Assembly (NCBI RefSeq): GCF_003144195.1
Contig: NW_020290018.1
Coordinates: 78,916 to 142,915, forward strand
Direction of reading: 5' to 3'
Length of the DNA: 64,000 nt
DNA from: Ceraceosorus guamensis
Lineage: Eukaryota > Basidiomycota > Exobasidiomycetes > Ceraceosorales > Ceraceosoraceae
Position numbers and translations under genes: made by a program. Positions 1 to 14,898 of the stretch are shown in pieces; within the stretch, counting starts at the first letter, position 1, and each line of letters starts with the position of its first letter. The notes below the pieces were generated by a model. It had not been told where the DNA came from and made no database searches. It was given only the letters and a program-made list of their open reading frames with translations.

Positions 1-2794
1 GGGTTGGAAGTGGAAAGGCTCGACTCGCTTCTCGCCCTGCAGCGTCTGCTTGGCTTTGACCATCCACGCGGATTGCTTCGACTGTACGTCCTGATCATCT
101 GCCGTGCGTGGAAACATCTCTTCCATGAAGAGCTCCTCCACTCGACTACAGTATTGCTCAATCGATCTGCTCACGGTCTTCGCCAGACTTGTCAGAAATC
201 GAGCATTGCTGTAAGGGTCGGGCCAGTCCATGCTGGATATGAAGTCTAGTGGCTGTTGAAGCGCACCGAATAGGTCGTCTATGGATGAGCTGTGAACAGC
301 TCCCTCGCTTTCGATGGGCTGAAACCGATCAGAGGAGATGGCATTGTTGACCCACTCGCCTGTCTTCTTCTCGGTTAGAGTCAGCCATTGGTGGATATGG
401 GGCTCAAACCATTCGGAAAGCACGAAGGATAGCTCAAGATCGGGACAGAATGCTGCATGCATCCGTAGCAAGCCCTTCACCCTGCCATAGAGCGTGTAGA
501 CATCTTCGAATGGCAGAGCATTCCGGTCTCGCCGCGCATGGTCGACAATTTGCTGCTTCATCGAGTCCAAATCGTCGAGATAGAGGCTGACTTGCTTTTC
601 CAAGAGCAGCGAGACAGGGTCGACAGATCCTAGCACTGGTTCAGGGTACTTCCTGTCGATCTTCTTAGCTCCTTTCTCTACCCATTCCAAAAGTTGCACG
701 AGTGGTACGATCTCGTTGTCCACAATTTGCGAGAACAGATCCGTCGTCTTTGCGGTGTACTCGTGGATGGCCATGATGCGTATCCGGTCTTTGAGATCTT
801 CGACAAACCTCGACATGTCCAAAATTTCGCCCTCAAGCTGACCATCTGCATGAACAAGACCTGACTCGTGGAGATCGGTGATGAGAGCGAGGTAAGGTTG
901 GACATCCTCCGGGTCGACATTGTGCATATCTTGAAATGCCTCGTGAATGAACCGCATGAAAGACTCGAAAAGCGATGTGCACACTTTGACGAGTTGCTCG
1001 TGGTCGCTCCTTGTCCAATTTTCGAGGTTTGTGTCGGTCATGGCGTGCTGCGTAGCAGAGAGGGCCTCTGAAATGCAGTCGAGCGGCACCTCCCCCCTGT
1101 CATACCTGTACTTGATGACATCGAGGTTGGTCAAATCACGGAACGAGCTCATCAAACGCCATCTCAGCGAGCAGTCGGCGAGTAGCTCGACGTGGGACCG
1201 TGATAAGATGCTCAGAGAGACCTCTTCATCTTCAGCCTGGTATTTGATCTGCTCTAGATCGTAGTCGATGCACAATTCCAGAGCTCTTCGATAGTATGCC
1301 CTCGGGTCGGGCGGAATGAACGTGAAAGCTCCGAACGTGGCCTCTTCATCTTCCGGATCCTGCCCATCGCCCGCGGCAGTAGCGTCCGCATCTCCCGCGC
1401 CTGGACCACTGCCGCCGTCCTCAGCACCGGCGCCACTACCGGCGCCGGTTCCGGTCCTGGGGTTGATGTCCGAATTGGTTGTGCGAAGCAACTCTGGGTT
1501 AGCTCGACACATTTGCGCCATGATTGAGGACAAGTCTTGCAACTCCTGTCCTCGCCATTTTTGATAAGCTTCATCAGACTTGAAGTCTTCTCTCCGTGCG
1601 GGCCAGGAGGCCTGAAGGTTGATGTTCTTTACGCAGTGCTTCAGATCTATCATGGCAGCCTGGAGCGTCCCGGCGTATGGAGCTATGTTGGTTAGCAGCT
1701 TCGCATGGGCAGAGGGCAACCGGTAACTCCTCGTGTATGCGGTAACAAGGGGTCTCACCTTCTCGGTAGCAGTAGCTTTCATGAAATCGACATCTTTTCG
1801 CAATTGCTCTTCTTCGACCTGAAACAGCTCGCCAACAGTGCGAATCATTGCAGACTCGGCAATCGGATTGCCGCCCCCCACAGCAGTGACCGAGCTCGCT
1901 GCGCTAGCCCTCCTTTCCGTGGCCAGTGCATTGGAGGAGGAAGCTACAGCATTGAGATCCGCTCCATTCGATTCCCGTTTCTTCGTCGCGTCGGGGTCAG
2001 CTTGGCCCAAACTGATGGGAGCGGGAGAGAGTTTGGCAGAGTAGCCATCCAGCCTGTCGGTGAGTTCTCGCGACACGCCATGCATAGTCTTCAAGCATTC
2101 GCGCACGATCTTGACGAATTGGCCGACCTGCTTGTTGAGTTCCTCCTTCCACCCATCCCCTTCTATCCTCGCTCTGAGAGTCTTTTGCGCAGATGTGACA
2201 AAGATCAAGATCAACTCCTCCACCTTCCTGTTCTCTCTGAATTGCTTCTGCAGGGAAGCCTCCTTGTAGGTGCCATAGAAGACTCCGACGGTCTGTCGGA
2301 GACTCTGGTCATTGTAGTAGGGATCCCGTCCCATGGCGATCCTTTCGAGCCTCTCACTGAGGCGCTTCAAGAGCTTTTCGGGGAATCGCGCAGCTTTGGA
2401 AGTGAGGCTGACATCCCTGACCATGTCTGCCAAGCCGCTTAAGCTCATCCAATCCGTCTTGCTAGTGGATGCCGAAGCAGCGGCAGCACCAGACGCCTCG
2501 GCCTTTTTGATCGTCGCCGCAGGCACAGAGGGCGGCACTTCGGTGGTAGGAGACTTGGAATCGGCTCCGGCTTGGTGCCGCTGCGCCCAAGAAAGGACCG
2601 ATACTTGGAGCAGGAACTGATCACGGCAAAGTAGGCGGATCGTGGTCAATACCGTCAGCTCGACGCAAGCCTGCGTACATCATGAGCGGGAAGCATACAG
2701 CCTCTCAAGGATCGGTCACACTCACAACATAGACATCCCCATCCGTCATGCGCTCCTTGGCACTTCTGGTGCTGCGAGTACTGCGCGTCGTCAT
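1..2794 (-). CDS. Munc13-like (MHD1/DUF810 family) vesicle-priming protein, partial
   Basis: This is the N-terminal 913 codons of a larger gene that continues past the left edge. Exon 1 is 2726-2794 (ATG at 2794, with an in-frame stop just upstream). A 55-nt intron (2671-2725, GTGAGT..CAG) follows, then one open frame from 2670 to the edge. The visible part is helical and ends in sequence typical of the MHD1 region of fungal Munc13 proteins, for example WLTLTEKKTGEWVNNAI followed by DLFGALQQPLDFI and a tryptophan-proline-aspartate turn. A Ser/Ala/Gly-rich linker lies near residue 420. Family members such as fission yeast Ync13 prime secretory vesicles at the plasma membrane and usually have a C2 domain and an MHD2 domain after MHD1. 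Those would lie outside this window. The family call rests on pattern recognition of MHD1, and the role is inferred from the family. Confidence 0.75.
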
Positions 2795-4062
2795 GATGTC
2801 CGAACGAGTTCAAAAATGGAGCGCATACGAGGACATAAGTTGGCGAAAGTCGCGCACTCGATGCTCTCGATACGCTCCTCCCTCTTGAGCAGCGTAGTGT
2901 GCCAAGGGGACCGGAAAAAGATCGCCACTCGTCTAGCAGTGATCTTGCAGCGCGGAGAACAGCCTCTAGGTCTCGCGTGTATGCAGACTTGTGACGACGA
3001 TGGTGCTGAAGCCGACACTGGTTGCTCACGTTGCGGAGGGCGCAAATGGTGCCCGTCGAGCAAAGCTGAGCAAAGCCAGCCAAGCTCGTGCGTGGCCGAT
3101 GTCTCGAAAGTCGTAGACTGTATATTCGCACAAAGGAGGAGCGCAATCGGAGGGGTGAAGATGACGAATGGCTTGTCGGCGAGTGCAGCGCGACTGCGGA
3201 CGCTGTGCGATCCCGGGACTTGAATTTGGTGACTGCGGTCGTGAGTGAATCGGTCACAGTGTGAGTGACGATGTGTGTGTGTGGATGATGGGTCGATGGT
3301 GATGTTGCTCATGAGTGCGCTGATATGCGCGACGAATCTGATGCAGATTGGGTTCGAATGGAAATCCGAATGGCCTTCCTTACGCACGCACACAGCCTCG
3401 CTTGCTTGCTGATTGATGCCGATGCCCTTGCCCGTCGGTGCTCTTTCGTGATGTCTACGCGTTCGATCGCTGTGCGAGCTGATGATGTAGGATGCGCGCG
3501 TGTGTGCTCTCGAGCCCGTGTGCCTCACGCTCGGCCAGCTGCACTCACACTCGCGCGGCGGAGAATCTGGGGTTGATGCAAGTCACGTGCTAAAGCCCGA
3601 AACGCGCGCTCACGTGCGATGCAACATCGCAATCATGAATGTGAATCTTGAATTTGAATCTTGGATTAAGCTGTTGCGTAGCAGTCAAGCGTCAACAGCC
3701 AAAGTGGTGAGCTTAACAATTAAAAGCCGCCTCCACCGCGGGCAGAAGCGTATACACAGCACGGAGCAGCGTGACGCACGGGCTGATCGGGCAAGGCTGC
3801 GTTGTGAGCCATAACATGCAGCAGGGACTCATGACACGATTCGATTCGCACTCGAGACTCACGTTTCGCAGTTCGGGCATGTCGCAACTCATCAGTCGTG
3901 AGTCGGAGAAGCTGGGCCGACAGCTGCTTGCACACGTACACTTGTGACTACAGGTGCACGCACAGCTTGTTCTCCTTATGTGACAACCACCATACTCACC
4001 CTTTATGAACAGGTCGCATTGTAAGCACTCCCACCGAAACCACTCAATTTCTACAAGTCAAC
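2795..4062. other. Intergenic region upstream of the Munc13-like gene and SOD2
   Basis: Divergent promoter region of about 1.3 kb. Several open frames of up to 245 codons exist on both strands, but they are Ser/Arg/His-rich, mutually overlapping and resemble no family. It contains AATCTTGAATTTGAATCTTG-type words near 3640 and TCGTGAGTC near 3895. I see no gene here. Confidence 0.6.
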
Positions 4063-5225
4063 ATGCTCGCTCGCACTGCGCTTGGCCGAATCGCTGCCGT
4101 CGCCCCGACGGCCAACGCTGGTAGCCGCCTTGGCCTCGCTAGCATGTCCATGGGCGTGCGCTCCAAGCACACGCTGCCAGACCTGCCATACGACTTTGGT
4201 GTGAGTCTGCTTTGCCAGGGTCGATGCTGGCTGCGCGCCGATGCGGTTGTATGCTCACCTTGACCCGACCGTGCCCTCTTCTAGGCTCTCGAGCCCTCGA
4301 TTAGCGGACAGATCATGGAGCTCCACCATCAGAAGCACCACCAAACGTACGTCAACGGCCTCAATCAAGCCGAGGAAACTCTGGCAAATGCTGTTGCCAA
4401 GAACGATGTCAAGGCTGCCATCGCTACTCAAAAGGCTCTCAACTTCAACGGCGGAGGTCAGTAGCTCAACCGCTATGCGCAGTGCCACTTCGTTCCGTGC
4501 CACTGACCCAAATCGAGCGCGCTACGACGACACGCCCCACGCAGGTCACGTCAACCACTCTCTCTTTTGGCAAAATCTCGCTCCATCCAAGCAAGGTGGA
4601 GGAGAGCTCTCCGCAGGTCCGCTCAAAGAGGCAATCGAACGTGACTTTGGCTCTCTGGACGGGCTCAAGAGCAAATTCAATGCTCAGCTGGCTGGCATTC
4701 AGGGTTCTGGCTGGGGCTGGCTTGGACTCAATCCTTCTACCGGCAAGCTCGACATTATCACCACTGCAAACCAGGACCCACTCCTCTGTATGTGTCGACG
4801 CCAATTCACGTCAAAGTTGTGACGCGAGAACGTACTCGGTCTGACCCGCCCACGATTCTCCTCACAGCTCACGTTCCATTGATCGGTGTTGATGCTTGGT
4901 GAGCATGGAAAGCACTTTCACTTTGCGCTACGCTCTCACATTGGAGCAATTGTTGCGGTTTGTGATGGTAACACTCACCAATGGTCCTGTACAACATCTT
5001 GCGCGTACCGCAGGGAGCACGCATTCTACCTCCAATACCAGAACGTGAAGGCAGACTACTTCAAGGCCATCTGGAACGGTGAGCGCCGCTTTGAAGCGGT
5101 CAAGACGGAGACGCGACGGACTTACATATCATGCTGCTTTCTCCTTGCCTTGATAATTTCGTGACTGCTTCCGAGTAGTCATCAACTTCAAGACTGCCGA
5201 GGAGCGTCTGAAGCAAGCTCAATAA
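4063..5225 (+). CDS. SOD2: Mitochondrial manganese superoxide dismutase
   Basis: Converts superoxide to hydrogen peroxide and oxygen in the mitochondrial matrix. There are six exons: 4063-4200, 4285-4456, 4545-4787, 4868-4898, 5014-5078 and 5179-5225. They join in phase to a 231-residue protein, normal for the family. Residues 1-34 are rich in Arg, Ala and Ser without acids and act as a mitochondrial targeting peptide; the mature enzyme starts at [12 protein letters not shown]. The metal ligands are His60 (first His of ELHHQKHH), His108 (HVNHSLFW), Asp193 and His197 ([11 protein letters not shown]). GGGHVNH and GSGWGWL favour manganese over iron. Exon 4 is only 31 nt. The gene converges on the flavin monooxygenase gene downstream. 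Confidence 0.97.
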
Positions 5226-6635
5226 GCGTGATGCTTTGCGAGAGCATGTCGGAATCGGGCAACTCTACAGTCAATCGGATGAATCTAGAACATATCGTGC
5301 ACATGTTTTCGGCTAGAACATATCGTGCACATGTTGTCGGCGTGTCGTTCGTGGGTTCAGAGGGAGCAGCGGCGCTTGAACTGGCGCGGACGTTTTCATT
5401 CGAGGGTCGGCGTGCACTGACGACGGGCCGTTCCCAAGTGTGTCTAAGAGTCGTGAGGCAAGCACAGGAGCCTCAAGTCACAGTTCTGCAGCGATTCTCT
5501 GGATGACATGTGGCGGACACTTCCACGCCTGTGGGCTGTGGCCAGCGCATGTCGTACAATCAAGAATGGCATATACGCAGCGTGTAGCTGACTGACGACC
5601 GTGCAGGCAGCAAAAGGCGTGCATACATGCGAGCGAAAGAGTCGACATCATTTCCTGTCGACAGTCCAGACGAAGGCGAGGAGGGCGAAGCAAGACGACG
5701 CTCGAGTACAACTCGCGTGCTTTGTTGTGCGCACCCCTGAACCTATCCATCTGTGAGACACTCGAGATTGCTTGTCGCTCGGGCGTGCCTATTGAATGGT
5801 TGAACCTACTCTTAGCGCCGCGAAACGGCGGTAAGTCAAGGTCGACCAGAGGCGGGACAAACTCCACCATGGAGCGGCTTGATGCTCTTATTCAGGCGCG
5901 CCGTACGGCGAAGAAGGAAGCGGGCCTAGCAGCGCTCGATAAGATGTGCAATCGTGGTCTGCATCACGATCTGAAAGCGCCTCGGACCACGGTGAGTGAA
6001 TAGCGATGCGTGCGCTGGGTGCTTCGGTACCCCTCTCTCAGGCGAGATTCGATCTGGCAGCGGGCTTGCACAATACCGCTCCACAATTGGGGCATCGGCC
6101 CGGGTGGTTTCTTGTTTCGTAGCCTCGAGAGCGAATAATGCGCCTGGGGGACTGGCGGCGGGCATGCTAATCAACGAGGTGGAGTGACTGCAGATCCGTG
6201 TGCAAGCTAGATTTGGATTGATCGGTTGGTCAAGCCTCTGCTGACCTTCGGGCCGTTGTCATATACATTCCCCAGCGGAAACAATTGGCGCGAGATCGCC
6301 CCTCAAGCATCGGTCACGCTCGAAGTGCGCCGACCTGGCGGTGCAATTTGCTCACAGGGTGGCGGCCTATAGAAGAGTGCATCCTTTGCGAATGGAGGCA
6401 GGTTGGGATCGAGCGGTGGAGGAAGACGAGACACATTGTCATCTTTCTCCGTGGAAATCTGAGGCTCACGGCGTGCATCACGTCAAATCTGGACGTTCGT
6501 GATCCGATCTCAGCAGGCAATGGCGCATGGCAAGAAGCGATCGACATCCGCGCGAAGTGGTCAAATTGGTCATTGGGATGCATTCTGATGGACGACCTTG
6601 ACGCTATAGACACAGGATCCGCTCTCATGGAAGGC
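5226..6635. other. Intergenic region between SOD2 and the monooxygenase gene (convergent)
   Basis: About 1.4 kb between two stop codons. It starts with a 28-bp direct duplication (5285-5340). A possible two-exon mini-gene lies at 5869-6121 (plus): ATG at 5869, donor GTGAGT after 5991, acceptor ending at 6041, 67 codons. It is basic and matches nothing I recognise. Overlapping frames of 158 and 182 codons on opposite strands at 6285-6833 look random. No gene is supported. Confidence 0.5.
5285..5340. repeat. Tandem 28-bp duplication downstream of SOD2
   Basis: Two adjacent 28-bp copies (5285-5312 and 5313-5340) that differ at one base. Each begins CTAGAACATATCGTGCACAT. They start about 60 bp after the SOD2 stop, so they probably lie in its 3' untranslated region. 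Confidence 0.9.
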
Positions 6636-9003
6636 TTAGTAACCGAGTCTCTCTCGTCGAAGCACTCTTCCATTGTTCCGCCTCTCTCTTCTCCAAGTAG
6701 GAGTTTTGAACCAATTTTCGGACCCGCGCGGCATTCCATCCCCCTTTCCGTTCGAGTTGCGTCTGTATTCTTCTTCCCATGGAGCTTCACCTCCTGCCCT
6801 TTCTTCGGGCAGCAACGAGAGGAGCGTGTCTAGCGTGACCAAGACGCGCAATGGAAGTGTGAGCTCATCTAATGAGTCTCGCAGAGAAGCATGCCAAGGA
6901 AAGCGACTCACCTACGTAGGCCGAATCTGACGGATTACCAAAGACGTGCGAACATATATTCGCTCCTTCATTCTCAAGCTGGAATGCCTCTTGCGACTCC
7001 AGCTTGGTACCACTTGCAAGCTTGGGATTGGGCCAGGTGGAAAGCCTCTCGTCTGTCGCTCTTTGACTTGTCCACCGCGCTGGGTCCGTAGTGGATAGGC
7101 GAGGATCTAGACGGGGTAGGCTACCTACGTTGCCCAGCCATCTATGCGCCACGTATCTGCGTGCAGCCATTGTGGGTCAGACCTGTTCGTCTCGGACAGT
7201 GTTATTGCGCTCGATGACACTCACCGAGCTTGAGCTTGTGTAAGGTGAAAGGGAATCACAGTGGTCGGAGCCCTGTGTTCAAAACTTTCGCGTTTCAGCC
7301 GAGTCCAGGTGATGAAGACGTTGAGAATCGCGCTTGCACCCACCCAAGGACGCAAATGCTGGCATCGCCCTCGTAAAACAACAACCAGTCATCCATATTT
7401 GAAAGGCGCGGAGCTGAAGACGGTGGTACGTAAGGTCCTCCTTGCCGTTCCAGGGCGCAGTGGAGTGCAGGGGACGACTCTCTTGGAGCATCGCTCGCTA
7501 ACGTCGGCAAGAGTGGCACCTTGTCAAATGGCGCGTCATTTGTCAAGAACGGGAACTCGCTGAGGCGGACGAGCATGGCTTCAGCCAAGTGCGTCGAGTG
7601 TGTGCAACACAACGCTTGGGCGAGCAGAAGTCTGCACTCACAACACGAAACCAGTCGCAAATATGATCGCATCAAAATCATCGTGGACACTTTGGTCTTC
7701 GAAGATGATTTGGCCTGTGCTACCGTCTCGGGTTTCCACGTGCTTGATCCGAGGGAGTACCTGAATTTTGCGGCACCAGTCTGGACTAGCGGGATCTCTA
7801 GGGTCGTAATCCATTGGAGGAGGCTTGTCTACGTCTTCGACCGATTGGTAGACCTGAATTGGAGCTCTAGACAGCGCTTCCGACCACTTCGCAGCCGAGA
7901 GGTCGAATCCTTTGAGACCCGGGATCGCTCGGAACACAGAACCGTTCATTTCCCTGGCGATGTCCATTCCCGAACTCGCATTCCCGACGACGAGGACTTT
8001 CTGGACATTCAACGAGAGCGATTCTTGATCAGTTTACCGCGCGCGGCTAGGCTTCAGCTACGAGACGCACGCACCTTGCCCAGGAAAGGCACCGGTGATC
8101 TGTACCAGCTCGAGTGCATGATCTTGCCCCCATAATTCCAGAGCCCGTTTACTGGCGGTAGCGAAGGTCTAGCACAGCGTCCCGTCGCGATCTAATGACG
8201 ATCAACAAGAGCGCGTCGAATGATCAGCTCGAATGGTCCCAAGACGATGTCGCCTGATTCGAGCCACGCACCACGACTTTGTCGAAACGCTCGACGATTC
8301 TGTGAGGAGCACCAGAGGAGGAGTCTTCCACAGCAGTGCTTGTCACTTCCCATCTTCCCTGTTGGCCTGGCACGTTGTGCAACCGGCGGAGCTTGTCGAC
8401 CGAGCGATTGAATCGAATATGCCGCTCGACGTCGTGATCATCCCCATAGGCCTTCAAATAATCGTTCACCGTGGCTGTCAGGAGCGCGCACGAGAGAAGG
8501 CGATGGTCAGCGCTCGGCGCGAGCGAATCGGATCGTGGAGGAGGGCACACATGCTCACATCTGTCCGGAAACAGGTGAGTGCCTGGTGCAAATGGCGCAT
8601 CTCGAAACGTCATGAGGTCGCTGGCAATGTTCGTCCTCACTTGCAAGCGAAAGGGTGGCGGATGAATGCGGTAACCATGAGCTTCCTAGAGCGAGACCTG
8701 AGTCCATCAAAGCGACTCGCGATTTTCCTCACATCCTTCAAACATGGCGCCGGGAGCCCAATCCCCGTTGACGGCTGTAGCGAGAGCATGAGCCCTTCCT
8801 TGCTCGTCGAAGAGGATCCGACTGCTCTTGATGTCTTCATGATTCCAGATGCCGCCCAATCGGCTCCTTCGCTCGAACACTGTTGGCTGAAATCTGCCCT
8901 GACCAACGCGCAAGAGCTCGATACAAGCTGACATGCCAGCTGGGCCACCTCCTAGAATTGCTACCCTCATCATCGGTGGGAAGTCAAGCGGATCAGATGG
9001 CAT
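6636..9003 (-). CDS. Flavin-containing monooxygenase (FMO family)
   Basis: FAD- and NADPH-dependent oxygenase of soft nucleophiles (N or S); the substrate cannot be told. Nine exons join to 599 codons: 8733-9003, 8559-8639, 8272-8474, 8071-8191, 7642-8023, 7344-7559, 7225-7272, 6912-7156 and 6636-6868. Motifs in order: FAD-binding GGGPAG (18-23); LMTFRDAPFAP; the IATGR motif (186-190), regained only when the 8192-8271 intron is removed; the FMO signature GGKIMHSSWYR (206-216); NADPH-binding GNASSG (about 240); FATGFVFEFPFL; and C-terminal VIPFHLTQAQARY. Two introns are very short (43 and 47 nt). The start at 9003 is a choice: in-frame ATGs also lie at 9054 and 8973. No FMO motif is missing, so it looks functional. 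Confidence 0.9.
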
Positions 9004-9279
9004 ATTCAGATTCTGGATTAACCAGAGCAGTGGGAAATTGTGTCCAACTTTCACTCAAAAGTTTGTCTGGCCCAATCTGAATTCTTGATTCGACCTTCTT
9101 CCGGCGCTTCACGTGATGCTGGAATTCGAGAGGCTCGCTCTTCTTTGCTTGTAAGCCCTCCCTCTCCACGCTGAAGCGTCTGGTTATGCCACAAGACCAG
9201 CTAACCATCGATTGCAGATTGTGACAGCTCCTCGCCTCGTCAGCTTGGAATTGGGTTGGAGGTCACGTTCATGTTCACG

Positions 9280-9303
9280 GTCACAGTCACAGTCACAGTC
9301 ACA
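9280..9303. repeat. GTCACA microsatellite, 4 units
   Basis: Four perfect hexamer units inside the FMO/ADK1 intergenic region, with imperfect units on the left side. Confidence 0.9.
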
Positions 9304-9580
9304 CAGTCTGATCTGAGTCGCAAGTCAACCCAGCCACCGCTCCCATACCGCGTGAGTGTCTTGGCAGCAGCTATCGCGTGCGTGTGTGGCCGGTACGCGT
9401 GCGTTGCTCGCATTGTGGAGGCACGCACGCATGCACGCGCCCGCTTGACGATGCTGCTGCTTTGCTTGCTTTGCTCGCCGATGGCCGGCGCCAGACGCAG
9501 CATCGCGGCCTCATCCGTGCATCGCAAGCATCGACGCATCCAGCAGCAGCAGCCGGCAGCCTAGCCGAGCAACCGTTGTG

Positions 9581-9609
9581 CGCGCGCGCGCGCTCGCGCT
9601 CGCGCTCGC
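9581..9609. repeat. Alternating CG / CGCT simple repeat
   Basis: A 13-nt alternating CG run followed by repeated CTCGCG units. It is an alternating purine-pyrimidine tract about 0.3 kb upstream of the ADK1 start. Confidence 0.8.
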
Positions 9610-9777
9610 AGTCGTGAGTTCTTCTTGCGCGCCGAACCTGATCGAGCATCAGCAGCTGGCACGTCACGCAAGCTTGATCGAATGACGAGTTCGCAACCTC
9701 GTTCACAGCCGTCCACGTTCAAACACTCACGACTCCCACCTTCACTCTCACAATCGTGACTCGGTCTTGACAGCTAG

Positions 9778-11113
<1,336 letters not shown>

Positions 11114-11838
11114 AACCTGGCGGCTTCGATGCGCTCTTGCTCAGCTCTTGGCTGGCACGTTGCGAGCTAGACGAGCGTGCCCAATCTCCTCACGATCATT
11201 CATCGAGTCAACGCAGGAATCACGAATGCAATGCATGGTGCACAATGGTCGTGATCGTGGATGCCGACTCGCTACTTGACGGGAAGGCCTATTCGCTCGG
11301 ACTGTTCAACGCCTAGGTGCAGGGAGACGAGGATGAGCGCACTTCGATGTTTGATCAGGATTTGTCGGATACTCCAGACTGCGGAATTGATTAGCCAGCT
11401 CGTGCTTCGCTACTCATGATCCACGATTGCGTCGAGTCGTTCTCGGTAGGCTTGATGGGCGAGTTTGCGTCGACTGAGCATGAGATACCACACGGGCTCA
11501 CCAAAAACCCTGCTTGACTTCTGAGCCTTCTTCGGGCTCATTCGGCATTAATGTCCTACAAAGATTCCCTTGATGAGCGATGCAGATATGCGAGCGAGCG
11601 ACTTCCGAAACGGCCGCCCCCCGGGCTACGCAAGCGAAGTCCAGCGCTTTTTCGGGAAAGCACGTGGGAAGCAAGCCACGCGCGGGCGGGCTCGATGGAC
11701 GCGCGCCGCGGCTGTGCAGCACCGGGCGAGGCCGGGAAGGGCATGCGTGGGCGGCACGCAACCCTGAATCACAGATGCACCAGACGGAAAAGTGCATGAC
11801 TGTCTGGTCCACACAGCAGCAGCAGCATCATTCAGGAT

Positions 11839-11850
11839 GGGGGGGGGGGG
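11839..11850 (+). repeat. Run of 12 G
   Basis: Uninterrupted G homopolymer in the ADK1-GAPDH spacer. Its length is likely to vary in assemblies. Confidence 0.9.
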
Positions 11851-12127
11851 CGTGACTTGACTTGGACTCATGACCTGCGATTGTTCTTTGTGCTGGAGCA
11901 ATGGTGAATTGAATGTAAGCTGCAGGATGTCGATGGTATTGATATGCGCTTCCCCAGCAGATTGGGAAGACGCAGAGGCGTCGAGGCTGCATATATGGGC
12001 AATCTAGAGCTTTTTTTGTAAAGCCCCTCGTGGTCGTGCTCATTTCACTCGGTTCCAAAATCCGATGTGTTTTTGCTTGGGGGAAGATCTTGCGGGAGCG
12101 CCTTCCTCGCCCATCATTTGCATGCGG

Positions 12128-12151
12128 CAGCAGCAGCAGCAGCAGCAGCAG
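12128..12151 (+). repeat. CAG trinucleotide repeat, 8 units
   Basis: Eight perfect CAG units in non-coding DNA upstream of GAPDH. Confidence 0.95.
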
Positions 12152-12414
12152 CGATGTGTTGGGTCCATGCATGCTGGCTGAATGACGCTCGCGGCGCTTG
12201 ATCGGTCGATCGCAATCAGCACAAGTTCAAGGCGGCGCGGCGGCTGCTGGATGGCGCGTGAACCGTGCGCTGCTGATGCTGTGCTCGAGTCTGAGTCACA
12301 CGCGCAGAATTGATGCATGGCACGCGCATGCTGCTTATAATTGCGTGGCGAAAGGATGCTGCCGCGCGACCTTACCGCCACGCGCCTGCAACACCTCACC
12401 CGTGTTTGCCCATT

Positions 12415-12451
12415 GCAGGCAGGCAGGCAGGCAGCCAGCCAGCCAGCCAGC
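12415..12451. repeat. GGCA then GCCA tetranucleotide repeat
   Basis: About four GGCA units run directly into about four GCCA units. The two halves are reverse-complement-like, so the tract could fold into a hairpin. It lies about 260 bp upstream of the GAPDH start. Confidence 0.85.
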
Positions 12452-12712
12452 TCCATCATGCGCAGATCGCACAGGTGGAGACGTCCGTCGAAGGTCTACC
12501 GCGATTGTGCGTGTGGTCGGTCAGTCCATCGTCCGCAAATCAAATGCACACGCCTGGGTTGAGCGGAGGCGAGTCAGTGAGTGCAAAGCAAAGCAAAGCG
12601 AATCATTTCTGAATGTTCTTCTACCTTTCGTTCCTCAACCCCCAGTCACATCTTGACTTGCACAATCATCACATCCCCAAGCACACTCACGCACAATCCA
12701 CTGTCGCACATC

Positions 12713-14218
<1,506 letters not shown>

Positions 14219-14898
14219 GCTTCATTAGTGTGTTCTTCATTGGTGCCCCACTGTCCCGCCAGGTGAGGGCGGAACTACCTCACAAGGCAGGGGCTGCTTC
14301 GGTCCGTGATTGGCTGACGACCAAACAATTATCCCTCAATTTTTGCTTGCAGTGGTCCATCAAGGCTGTGAAGCGCAATCGTGCGAAAGTAACGTGGGGA
14401 AATAGACGCTTGTCCCGACAAAATTCACTTGCAATTTCATCACGAATTGACATGGCCTCTTGCGTGTGCCTGCGAGCAGCATTCTGGGCGCAATACGTCT
14501 TGATGCCACACCGAGGTGCTTTCTGTGGCATTAGCGGTTGTTTCGTGTGCAAGGTCACAAGGCACTTTTGGCATTGCGATTGGAGCTTAGCGTACGTATT
14601 ACAGGTAAAGCATTTGTACAGCGCCAGGGATGCAGGCGGACTAGCACCCGCAGGGAACGAGCCACTGAAATCCGATGTGAGCAGTAATGAGTTGCGCTTG
14701 ATCTGGATCTTGCGCAAAATTCGCGTTGCGCGTGGCGCAAGCAAGGCTAGGCGTATCGGCCAAAGTTTGCGGCGGTGAGCGGCCGGCGATTAGCGCGCGC
14801 GTGTGAGAAATGTTTCGATGCCCCGCGTTTGTGGGAAGGCGAGGAGCGCAAGAGGCGGGGGCGCCGACTTGGCGAGCGAGAGGAGAGGAGAGGGATAA
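14219..14898. other. Convergent intergenic region GAPDH / cap methyltransferase
   Basis: About 0.7 kb between the two stop codons, carrying both 3' ends. Open frames of about 150 to 190 codons on opposite strands overlap each other and show no family features. No gene is recognised. Confidence 0.65.

Larger units (their letters stand above)
11114..12712. other. Intergenic region between ADK1 and GAPDH
   Basis: About 1.6 kb that should hold the ADK1 3' end and the GAPDH promoter. It contains simple repeats: a 12-G run (11839-11850), eight CAG units (12128-12151) and GGCA followed by GCCA repeats (12415-12451). CT- and CA-rich stretches precede the GAPDH ATG. No gene is recognised. Confidence 0.7.

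Noticed and set aside
1705-2442. A 245-codon plus-strand open frame opposite the Munc13-like gene
   Set aside because: It is the antisense shadow of a clearly coding minus-strand exon and has no family features.
2655-3528. Two overlapping minus-strand frames of 200 and 245 codons upstream of the Munc13-like gene
   Set aside because: They lie in different frames of the same DNA, are Ser/Arg/His-rich, overlap the real first exon and match no family.
8224-8646. Continuous FMO frame through 8475-8558 and past 8272
   Set aside because: Read-through loses the conserved join at FPDRSTVNDYL and runs into a stop before the IATGR motif. Splicing restores both.
9371-9706. Cys/Arg-rich open frames near the CG and CAG repeats
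   Set aside because: They are translations of simple repeats in several frames.
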